6,067 nt of DNA from positions 1-6,067 of the forward strand of contig USFU01000102.1 of the NCBI GenBank assembly GCA_900554135.1, given 5' to 3'. The notes beneath the pieces were generated by a model that was given only the letters and a program-made list of their open reading frames with translations, searched no databases and had not been told where the DNA came from. Positions within the stretch are counted from its first letter, which is position 1, and each line of letters opens with the position of its first letter. A program made the position numbers and the translations under genes. Positions 1 to 4,887 of the stretch are shown here, piece by piece. The stretch comes from an uncultured Collinsella sp. GTDB lineage: Bacteria > Actinomycetota > Coriobacteriia > Coriobacteriales > Coriobacteriaceae.

Positions 1-81
1 GATCTTATCGCCATCCATGGCAAGATCGGCGCGGCGAAGCCCCTGGGGCGTCACGAGCGCGCCGTTTTTGATGATGATCAT
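1..81 (-). CDS. Dihydropyrimidinase/hydantoinase-family amidohydrolase, N-terminal 27 codons only
   Basis: The gene starts with ATG at 81 and leaves the window at base 1, so only the N-terminus is visible: MIIIKNGALVTPQGLRRADL followed by AMDGDKI. The pattern 'hhIKNGxhVxxxGxxxADhxhxxGKI' is the typical opening beta-sandwich strand of cyclic amidohydrolases such as dihydropyrimidinase, D-hydantoinase and allantoinase, which hydrolyse cyclic ureides. The metal-binding residues (HxH, carboxylated Lys) would lie further left and cannot be checked. The start is well supported: GGAG at 86-89 sits four bases before ATG and directly follows the TAA of the upstream gene, so the two are probably translationally coupled. 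E. coli hyuA lies in the same type of cluster, which makes a HyuA-like ring-opening amidohydrolase the best guess. SsnA-type aminohydrolases also begin with a similar fold, so subfamily assignment is tentative. Confidence 0.8.
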   Translation of the reverse strand, partial: MIIIKNGALVTPQGLRRADLAMDGDKI

Positions 82-85
82 GTTG

Positions 86-92
86 CTCCTTA
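86..92 (-). promoter_or_regulatory. Ribosome binding site overlapping the upstream stop codon
   Basis: Read on the minus strand, the sequence is TAAGGAGCAACATG. The TAA stop of the mocA-like gene runs straight into GGAG, which is spaced four bases from the ATG of the hydantoinase gene. This shows directly that the two genes share one message and suggests translational coupling. Confidence 0.75.
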
Positions 93-704
93 TTGATTAA
101 TACAGTTGGCCACGCGATCAAAATACGAGCAGGCCGCGATATGCTCCGTTATGCGTCGCTGCCCCTCGGCGGTATCGACATCCCACAGCTCATAGGCGCG
201 CGCTTCGACCAGCGCAACGTCGACGCGACCTTTGAGAATCGAGCCCCCGCCGTCCTTGCCCTCAAGACACATAAGTGCATCGAACAGTTCCGCCGGAAAG
301 AGCACCGGGCTCGAAGGCTCACCGTTGCACGCAAGACGCACCGGATGCTTGCGGCCACGCTCGTCAAATGCACGAACCATAGCCTCAAAAGAATCCGAAC
401 TCACGAGCGGCTGGTCGCCCGGCAAAAAGAGGCAACCTTTCCAGTTGCGTTCGACTCCCCACGAAAGGCCCGCACGGACGCTTTCGCTGCGCAGCTCGCC
501 ATCGTGCAGCACGCACGGGCAATGCTTGTCCTCGCAAATCTGAGCGACCTCGGGCCAACGCGTCGAAACCACGACGTCAAAGCCCCGGGGAACCGAATCG
601 ATGGTCCGGGCAATCAGCGGCTCGCCATAGATATCGGCAAGCATCTTGTTAGAGCCAAACCGCTTCCCCTCGCCCGAAGCCATAATGACGCAACCGAGTT
701 TCAT
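90..704 (-). CDS. mocA: MocA/YgfJ-type molybdopterin nucleotidyltransferase
   Basis: This 204-residue protein is a small GT-A-fold nucleotidyltransferase of the MobA/MocA group (IPR025877-type NTP_transf_3). In E. coli MocA (YgfJ) transfers CMP to molybdopterin, making the cytosine dinucleotide cofactor used by xanthine-dehydrogenase-family enzymes. Seen here: the nucleotide-binding signature MASGEGKRFGSNKML at residues 8-22 (Gly-rich loop, Arg15, Lys20); LPGDQPLV at about 94-101 with the metal-binding Asp97; PSSPVLFP at about 130-137, the region that contacts the pterin; DGGGSILK at about 151-158; and the late WDVDTAEG at about 174-181, like the 'DIDTPED' motif of the family. Length matches the family (about 190-200). 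The ATG is preceded by GGGGAGG with nine bases of spacing from GGAGG. It lies after a probable terminator and immediately before the hydantoinase. No molybdoenzyme is visible, so its client must be encoded elsewhere. CTP versus GTP specificity is inferred from the cluster context. Confidence 0.85.
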   Translation of the reverse strand: MKLGCVIMASGEGKRFGSNKMLADIYGEPLIARTIDSVPRGFDVVVSTRWPEVAQICEDKHCPCVLHDGELRSESVRAGLSWGVERNWKGCLFLPGDQPLVSSDSFEAMVRAFDERGRKHPVRLACNGEPSSPVLFPAELFDALMCLEGKDGGGSILKGRVDVALVEARAYELWDVDTAEGQRRITEHIAACSYFDRVANCINQ

Positions 705-713
705 CTCCGCAAA

Positions 714-720
714 CCTCCCC
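714..720 (-). promoter_or_regulatory. Strong ribosome binding site of the mocA-like gene
   Basis: The minus-strand sequence GGGGAGG ends nine bases before the ATG at 704. It is the strongest Shine-Dalgarno-like site in the window and supports that start. It fits a gene that begins a new transcription unit rather than one reached by coupling. Confidence 0.7.
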
Positions 721-734
721 TGGCTGCCTTAGAC

Positions 735-762
735 ACCATAGTTGCTATACCCACCATAGCAA
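735..762 (-). promoter_or_regulatory. Possible promoter with overlapping dyad and direct repeat
   Basis: On the minus strand TTGCTA (757-762) is followed after 16 bases by TATGGT (735-740), a moderate -35/-10 pair pointing at the mocA-like gene. The same patch holds a perfect 7-bp inverted repeat, TTGCTAT at 742-748 and ATAGCAA at 756-762 with a 7-bp spacer. It also holds an 8-bp direct repeat (CACCATAG on the plus strand at 734-741 and 752-759) with an 18-bp period. A dyad overlapping a promoter is what a repressor or activator site would look like. The promoter call rests on weak hexamers; the repeats are seen directly. Confidence 0.35.
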
Positions 763-830
763 GCTCGCACTCCGTCGGAACAGGCATGCGCTCGTTTTTC
801 CAGCGAACGCCCCTCAGCTCTCTGTAGCAC

Positions 831-866
831 AAAGGAGGGCACCCCGCGACGCAGGGCACCCTCCTC
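831..866 (-). terminator. Probable intrinsic terminator after arcC
   Basis: On the minus strand, 18 bases past the arcC stop, the transcript can form a strong hairpin. AGGAGGG (859-865) pairs with CCCTCCT (833-839), a UG/UG internal loop follows, and an inner stem CCCTGC/GCGGGG closes with a GTC loop. The outer stem runs into TTT then GTGCT, so the U-tract is short (three to four), making this a plausible rather than textbook terminator. There is no T-run on the plus-strand side, so it would act only on leftward transcripts. It would separate ygeX-ygeY-ygeW-arcC from mocA-hydantoinase, wholly or in part. Confidence 0.65.
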
Positions 867-882
867 AATGGTGCAGATATGC

Positions 883-1833
883 CTACTCAGCGTCGCCGGT
901 AAACGCGGTACCGGTCTTGCCGGCAAGACCGTCACGCGCCTTCTCGAGCAGTGTGATGAGCGCCGTGCGACCCGGCTTGCTCTCGGCAAACGTCGAGGCG
1001 GCCTGAACCTTGGGCAGCATGGAGCCGCGACCGAACTCGTTGGCCTCGGACAGGCGCTTTACGTCAGCCGCGGTCAGCGTGTCGAGCCACTGCTCGTGGT
1101 CGGTGCCAAAGCCAATGGCAACCTTCTCCACGGCCGTCAGGATAATCAGGGCATCGGCGTCGAGCTGCTCGGCGAGCTTCTCGGCCGCAAAGTCCTTATC
1201 GATGACGGCGGCAGCGCCCTTAAGGTGGTTGCCCTGGGCCTTGGTGACGGGAATGCCGCCACCGCCGCAGGAGATCACCACATGGTTGGACTCGACGAGC
1301 GACTTGATGGTGTCGAGCTCGACGATGTTCACGGGCTTGGGCGAGGCAACCACGCGACGGAAGCCCTGCTTCTCGTCGTGGATAAACTGATAGCCGCGGT
1401 CGGCCTCCAGCTCCTTGGCCTCGGCCTCGCTCATCCACGGACCGATCGGCTTGACCGGGTCGGCAAAGGCCGGATCGTCCGCCGCAACCTCGACCTGGGT
1501 GAGCACGGTGGCGACGCCCTTGTCGATATTGCGGTCGAGCATTTCCTCGCGCAGCGCATTTTGCAGGTCATAGCCAATGTAGCCCTGGCTCATGGCGCCG
1601 CAAACGGACAGCGGGCAGGGGATGTACTTCTGAGGGTTAGAGCGCGTGAGCTCTGCCATCGCGTTGGCGATCATGCCCACCTGGGGGCCGTTGCCATGCA
1701 CGACGACAACCTCGTTGCCTTCCTCGATCAGGTCGACGATAGCCTTGGAAGTCGTCTTGACGGCCTCCATCTGCTCGGGAAGGTTGGCGCCGAGGGCGTT
1801 TCCGCCCAGGGCGACAACAATACGCTTAGCCAT
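883..1833 (-). CDS. arcC: Carbamate kinase
   Basis: This 316-residue amino-acid-kinase-fold enzyme interconverts carbamoyl phosphate + ADP and carbamate + ATP in the cytoplasm; in catabolic clusters it runs towards ATP. Length matches ArcC/YqeA proteins (about 310). Motifs seen: the N-terminal ALGGNAL at 8-14; HGNGPQVG at 46-53, the phosphate-binding loop; GYDLQN at 87-92; VKPIGP at 127-132 with Lys128, a catalytic-site lysine in characterised carbamate kinases; SCGGGGIPV at 188-196; AVIDKDFAAEKLA at 209-221, with the nucleotide-binding Asp/Lys; and GSMLPKV at 270-276. All family landmarks are present, so the enzyme looks functional. It starts 14 bp after ygeW, in an operon arrangement, with only a modest ribosome binding site (GGGTTGAG), suggesting coupling to ygeW translation. 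Neighbouring ygeW would supply its carbamoyl phosphate. The E. coli counterpart in this context is yqeA; arginine-deiminase ArcC is the same family, but no arcA or arcB is present here. Confidence 0.95.
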   Translation of the reverse strand: MAKRIVVALGGNALGANLPEQMEAVKTTSKAIVDLIEEGNEVVVVHGNGPQVGMIANAMAELTRSNPQKYIPCPLSVCGAMSQGYIGYDLQNALREEMLDRNIDKGVATVLTQVEVAADDPAFADPVKPIGPWMSEAEAKELEADRGYQFIHDEKQGFRRVVASPKPVNIVELDTIKSLVESNHVVISCGGGGIPVTKAQGNHLKGAAAVIDKDFAAEKLAEQLDADALIILTAVEKVAIGFGTDHEQWLDTLTAADVKRLSEANEFGRGSMLPKVQAASTFAESKPGRTALITLLEKARDGLAGKTGTAFTGDAE

Positions 1834-1847
1834 TTCTCAACCCAGCT

Positions 1848-3050
1848 TTAGGCCTGGAACCAACGGGCGGTGTTGCGCTCGTCGAGGGCCTTGAGGGTAG
1901 CGGCGGGATCGGCAACCTTCTGCAGGAACATCATGGCTGCGATGGCGTACGGCTTGTAGCTGGCCTCCTTGTACATGCCCACGCGGTGCATGTCGAAGAC
2001 GTCGGCGTTAACCTCGCCGTGCTCGCAGGAAACACCGGAGATGTCGGCGGGCAGCGGGTGCATAAAGATGGTGTCCTGGCCGTTGGCGGTCTTCTCCATG
2101 AGCTCGGTCGTGGAGCACCAATCCTGATGCGTAGCGTTCTGGGCGAGCAGCTCCTTCTCGAGCGCTGCGATGCCGGCGTCGTCGCCCTCGGCGTACAGGT
2201 TGGTGCGCTTCTCCATGGCGGCAAACGGAGCCCAGCTCTTGGGGATCACGATGTCGGCGCCCTCGAAGGCCTCGGCCATGGTGTTGACCTGCTTAAAGGT
2301 GGTGCCGGACTCGGCGGCGTAGCCCTTGGCGCGCTCGACGACCTCGGGCATGAGGTCGTAGCCCTCGGGGTGAGCCAGGGTGACGTCCATGCCAAAGCGG
2401 GGCAGCAGGCTGATCAGCGACTGCGGGCAGGACAGCGGCTTGCCGTAAGAGGGCGAATAGGCCCAGGTAACGGCAACCTTCTTGCCCTTGAGGTTCTCGA
2501 GGCCGCCAAACTCGTTGATGAGGTAGAGCATGTCGGCAGAGGACTGCGTGGGGTGGTCGGAATCGGACTGCAGGGAGATGAGCGTGGGACGGTGATCCAG
2601 AACGCCGTCCTCGTAGGCCTGCTGGACAGACTCGGAGACCTCGGCCATGTAGGCGTCGCCCTTGCCGATGTACATGTCGTCGCGGATGCCGATGACGTCG
2701 GCCATGAAGGAGATCATGGTAGCGGTCTCGCGGACGGTCTCGCCGTGAGCGATCTGGGACTTCTTCTCGTCCAGGTCCTGCAGCTCAAGACCGAGCAGGT
2801 TGGCTGCCTTAGAGAAGGAGAAGCGCGTACGGGTGGAGTTGTCACGGAACAGGGAGACGGCCAGACCCGAATCGAAGATCTTGGACGAAACGTTGTTCTC
2901 GCGCAGCTCGCGCAGGGCGTCGGCAACGATGTAGAGAGCCTTGAGCTCATCGGTGGTCTTATCCCAGGTGTGCAGGAAGTCGCTGCCGTACATGCCCTTA
3001 AAATCGAGGCCGTTCAGCTGCTCGACGAGCTCGGTAAACTTGGCGTCCAT
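1848..3050 (-). CDS. ygeW: Knotted carbamoyltransferase YgeW
   Basis: This 400-residue protein belongs to the aspartate/ornithine transcarbamylase superfamily, YgeW subgroup (TIGR03316 type). In these enzymes a knotted C-terminal domain binds a carbamoylated or ureido substrate. It carries the carbamoyl-phosphate loop DNSTRTRFS at 70-78, KSQIAHGETVRETA at 97-110, DHPTQS at 165-170, the WAYSPSYGKPLS stretch at 196-207 that is characteristic of YgeW, SWAPF at 272-276, HPLPADISGVSC at 331-342 and KEASYKPY at 361-368. Length agrees with E. coli YgeW (396). The frame is open upstream to a possible start at 3242, but the ATG at 3050 is preceded by AAAGGA with seven bases of spacing. The upstream 64 codons have no family resemblance, so 3050 is chosen. 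With arcC directly downstream, the likely direction is phosphorolysis of a ureido compound, giving carbamoyl phosphate for ATP synthesis. The substrate (probably a ureidopropionate derivative related to 2,3-diaminopropionate) is inferred from the neighbours. Confidence 0.95.
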   Translation of the reverse strand: MDAKFTELVEQLNGLDFKGMYGSDFLHTWDKTTDELKALYIVADALRELRENNVSSKIFDSGLAVSLFRDNSTRTRFSFSKAANLLGLELQDLDEKKSQIAHGETVRETATMISFMADVIGIRDDMYIGKGDAYMAEVSESVQQAYEDGVLDHRPTLISLQSDSDHPTQSSADMLYLINEFGGLENLKGKKVAVTWAYSPSYGKPLSCPQSLISLLPRFGMDVTLAHPEGYDLMPEVVERAKGYAAESGTTFKQVNTMAEAFEGADIVIPKSWAPFAAMEKRTNLYAEGDDAGIAALEKELLAQNATHQDWCSTTELMEKTANGQDTIFMHPLPADISGVSCEHGEVNADVFDMHRVGMYKEASYKPYAIAAMMFLQKVADPAATLKALDERNTARWFQA

Positions 3051-3057
3051 GTAAATA

Positions 3058-3063
3058 TCCTTT
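3058..3063 (-). promoter_or_regulatory. Ribosome binding site fixing the ygeW start
   Basis: AAAGGA on the minus strand, seven bases before the ATG at 3050. The frame is open for 64 codons further upstream, so this site is the main reason for choosing the shorter, family-length protein. Confidence 0.7.
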
Positions 3064-3204
3064 CCAAAGATGAAACGATCGCAATGAGTAGATGTGCTCC
3101 GGCATGCGCGTGTGGCTAGAACATGCAGAGTACTATGACGAGGACCCGCTACCGTTGAGGAAGCATGGGAGATAACGACCGCGGGCCCCAAGTCAACGGG
3201 GAGT

Positions 3205-3229
3205 GCCGGGGACACGAGCGGCCCCCGGC
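3205..3229 (-). repeat. GC-rich hairpin downstream of ygeY
   Basis: GCCGGGG at 3205-3211 and CCCCGGC at 3223-3229 form a perfect 7-bp stem with an 11-base loop. It lies about 23 bases past the ygeY stop in the direction of transcription. A U-run is lacking, so it is not a standard intrinsic terminator. It could stabilise the 3' end of the upstream message segment or attenuate readthrough into ygeW. Confidence 0.5.
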
Positions 3230-3230
3230 T

Positions 3231-3267
3231 CAACAAGATCAAGGAATGGGACTAGTCGATCTTGTTG
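3231..3267 (-). repeat. 10-bp inverted repeat bracketing the ygeY stop codon
   Basis: CAACAAGATC at 3231-3240 and GATCTTGTTG at 3258-3267 are perfect inverted copies separated by 17 bases. That loop holds the TAG stop (3252-3254) and the small palindrome GACTAGTC (3250-3257). The right arm encodes the last residues of YgeY (TNNKID). The hairpin directly abuts the GC-rich stem at 3205-3229. Confidence 0.5.
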
Positions 3268-4637
3268 TTGGTCAGACCGGCGCGGAACACGGTGGCGTCG
3301 CCATCGGCCTGGCTCGGATCGTAGAGGTTCAGGGCAGCCACATACATGGCGGCAGCGGTGACCAGGTCGTCCTTGTAGGTGACCTCGTTGGGAGCGTGAG
3401 CCTGAGACTCGGCACCCGGGCCGAAGCCGACGCAGGGGATGCCATAGCGGCCCTGGATGGAAACGCAGTTCGTGGAGAAGGTCCACTTGTCGCACAGCGG
3501 ACGACCGGTGCGCTTGTCCATGCTGGGCTCGCAGCCGATGCGCTCGTCACCGAACATGGCCTTGTGGGCGTCGACGAGGGCCTTGACGTGCGGAGCGGTC
3601 TCCTTGTTGATCCACGTGGGGAAGTAAGCCTCGGTCTCGTAAACCTCGCCGGTCCAGGACGGACGGTCGTACATGTACATGGAGACCTTCACGTCGTCGC
3701 CGTACTTCTTGGCGGCCGGCAGGTTGCGGATCTCGTCCAGGCAGGACTCCCAGGTCTCGCCGGCGGTCATGCGACGGTCGATGGAGATGGCGCAGGAGTC
3801 AGCGACAGCGCAGCGGCTGGGGCTGGTGTAGAAGATCTGGCTGACGGTGCAGGTGCCGCGGCCCAGGAAGCGGGCATCCTCGAAGTGCTCGGGGTTGTAC
3901 TTGGGGTCGAGCATCTTGACGAGGCCCTTGATGTCGGTCGACTCGTCGCAGCCGTTGTTGTTGAGGGCGCGGACGTCGGCGATGATGTCGGCCATCTTGT
4001 AGATGGCGTTGTCGCCGCGGTCGGGAGCGGAGCCGTGGCAGGAGGTGCCGTGAACGTCGACGCGGATCTCCATGCGGCCGCGGTGACCGCGATAGATGCC
4101 GCCGTCGGTGGGCTCGGTGGAAATGACGAACTCGGGCTTAATGCCGTCCTTGTTGTAGATGTACTGCCAGCACATGCCGTCGCAGTCCTCTTCCTGGACG
4201 GTGCCGACGACCATGATCTTGTAGCCCTCGGGGATGAGGCCCATGTCCTTCATCATCTTGGCAGCGTAGGTAGCAGAAGCCATGCCACCCTCCTGGTCGG
4301 AGCCGCCGCGGCCGTAGATGATCTCGTCGGTCTCGTAGCCCTCATAGGGATCGGCGTCCCAGTTCTCGATGTTGCCGATACCGACGGTGTCGATGTGGGA
4401 GTCGATGGCGATGATCTTGTCGCCCTCGCCCATAAAGCCCATGACGTTGCCCAGGCCGTCGACCTTGACCTCGTCATAGCCAAGGCTCTCCATCTCGGCC
4501 TTGATGCAAGCGACAACCTCGCCCTCCTCGCAGGACTCAGAGGGGTGGCTAATCATTGCGCGAAGAAAACGCGTCATATCAGCACGATGGGACTCAGCAG
4601 CAGCCTTAATGGCATCAAAATCGAGTTCTTTAGTCAT
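3252..4637 (-). CDS. ygeY: YgeY-type M20 metallohydrolase
   Basis: This 461-residue zinc-dependent hydrolase belongs to the M20/ArgE-DapE family, YgeY subgroup (TIGR03526 type). Such enzymes hydrolyse an amide or carbamoyl bond on an amino-acid-like substrate in the cytoplasm. Metal ligands and catalytic residues are in place: SHIDTV with His81 and Asp83, GGSDQEGG with bridging Asp114, VQEED with Glu149/Glu150, STEPT with Glu175, and AHAPNE with His414. [10 protein letters not shown] around His201 marks the lid/dimerisation domain, and DKWTFSTN at 383-390 is typical of YgeY. The ATG at 4637 is preferred over a TTG at 4646 because AAAGG (4647-4651) lies nine bases upstream of the ATG and overlaps the TTG neighbourhood. 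It is longer than E. coli YgeY (about 403): compared from memory, extra residues lie at about 230-255, about 364-381 and in a tail after about 440. In context it probably cleaves a ureido intermediate on the way to 2,3-diaminopropionate. The substrate is not provable from sequence. Confidence 0.93.
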   Translation of the reverse strand: MTKELDFDAIKAAAESHRADMTRFLRAMISHPSESCEEGEVVACIKAEMESLGYDEVKVDGLGNVMGFMGEGDKIIAIDSHIDTVGIGNIENWDADPYEGYETDEIIYGRGGSDQEGGMASATYAAKMMKDMGLIPEGYKIMVVGTVQEEDCDGMCWQYIYNKDGIKPEFVISTEPTDGGIYRGHRGRMEIRVDVHGTSCHGSAPDRGDNAIYKMADIIADVRALNNNGCDESTDIKGLVKMLDPKYNPEHFEDARFLGRGTCTVSQIFYTSPSRCAVADSCAISIDRRMTAGETWESCLDEIRNLPAAKKYGDDVKVSMYMYDRPSWTGEVYETEAYFPTWINKETAPHVKALVDAHKAMFGDERIGCEPSMDKRTGRPLCDKWTFSTNCVSIQGRYGIPCVGFGPGAESQAHAPNEVTYKDDLVTAAAMYVAALNLYDPSQADGDATVFRAGLTNNKID

Positions 4638-4646
4638 AACAGTCAA

Positions 4647-4651
4647 CCTTT
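4647..4651 (-). promoter_or_regulatory. Ribosome binding site fixing the ygeY start
   Basis: AAAGG on the minus strand, nine bases before the ATG at 4637. It touches the alternative TTG at 4646, which therefore cannot use it. The site falls in the 3' arm of a possible weak hairpin (4645-4662). Confidence 0.65.
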
Positions 4652-4743
4652 CTACAAGGGTTTACCTACAGGTGGATTTCTCTCAGATAGATCACTTGTG
4701 CCAAGCAGCGTGAGGTCGAGCACCCGGCAAGCAAGTTAACGTA

Positions 4744-4861
4744 GGGCAGTGGAGCATATGTTTACTCCGTCGCGAGTTCCGCACGAGCCGGAGAGCACTT
4801 AATGTGCTCTCCGTGCGAGCAGGACTGTCCGAGCAGGGAGTAAACATATGCTCCACTGCCC
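4744..4861. repeat. 118-bp nested palindromic element
   Basis: The outer arms, 4744-4768 and 4837-4861, are perfect 25-bp inverted repeats (starting GGGCAGTGGAGCATATG and ending in its complement). Nested almost concentrically inside is a second perfect inverted repeat, CGGAGAGCAC at 4789-4798 and GTGCTCTCCG at 4804-4813, with a TTAAT loop. The intervening strands are only partly complementary, and an alternative pairing CGCACG (4780-4785) with CGTGCG (4812-4817) would compete with the inner stem. As RNA this would be a very stable long hairpin; as DNA it could be a cruciform. Possible identities are a small non-autonomous palindromic transposable element (MITE/REP-like), a processing or stability hairpin between ygeX and ygeY, or paired regulator sites. 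No clear target-site duplication was seen at the edges. Confidence 0.85.
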
Positions 4862-4871
4862 GGCCAGGTTA

Positions 4872-4887
4872 GACCTGCTAGCAGGTC
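4872..4887. repeat. 16-bp perfect palindrome at the ygeX stop codon
   Basis: GACCTGCTAGCAGGTC is a perfect palindrome with no spacer and includes the TAG stop of ygeX (4878-4880) plus the final Thr and Cys codons. Without a loop it is a poor RNA hairpin but could be a DNA dyad. It lies 10 bases from the 118-bp element. Confidence 0.5.

Larger units (their letters stand above)
3051..3251. other. 201-bp gap between ygeY and ygeW
   Basis: No gene is supported here, although the ygeW frame stays open through it. On the transcribed strand the first half is GC-rich with two short hairpins (CCCC/GGGG at 3186-3201 and a 7-bp stem at 3205-3229), without U-tracts. The second half is more AT-rich and ends in the ygeW ribosome binding site AAAGGA at 3058-3063. 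I saw no convincing promoter hexamers. A leader or RNA-processing role is possible but not shown. Confidence 0.6.
4638..4877. other. 240-bp gap between ygeX and ygeY
   Basis: No gene is supported. About half is taken up by the nested inverted repeat at 4744-4861. The remaining 106 bases before ygeY (4638-4743) form a leader with the ribosome binding site AAAGG at 4647-4651 and a small palindrome ACCTACAGGT at 4664-4673. I searched this stretch for -35/-10 pairs on the transcribed strand and found none that I would call. No T-run follows the large repeat, so a conventional terminator is not supported. Confidence 0.6.

Noticed and set aside
93..827. Plus-strand open frame of 244 codons opposite the mocA-like gene
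   Set aside because: Runs through the intergenic terminator and promoter-like patch and has no recognisable domain; the minus-strand gene has complete nucleotidyltransferase motifs and a strong ribosome binding site.
868..1851. Plus-strand open frame of 327 codons opposite arcC
   Set aside because: Mirrors the exact span of arcC and has no motif of its own; third-position GC bias explains the lack of stops.
1986..3119. Plus-strand open frame of 377 codons opposite ygeW
   Set aside because: Antisense shadow of the transcarbamylase gene: same biased composition, no recognisable domain.
3051..3242. 64-codon N-terminal extension of YgeW
   Set aside because: The upstream residues do not resemble the family. 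The resulting protein would be about 65 residues too long, and a good ribosome binding site sits just before the ATG at 3050.
3165..4739. Plus-strand open frame of 524 codons opposite ygeY
   Set aside because: Its translation is a low-complexity Val/Gly/Asp/Leu/Ala-rich product typical of the antisense of a GC3-biased gene. It shows no family motif, while ygeY on the other strand has complete M20 catalytic motifs.
4660..4743. Promoter for ygeY (TTGGCA or TTGCTT as -35)
   Set aside because: At 16-18 base spacing the partner hexamers match the -10 consensus in at most about half the positions; not supportable.
4744..4861. Large inverted repeat as an intrinsic terminator
   Set aside because: No T-run follows the hairpin on either strand, and the stem is much longer than usual terminators.
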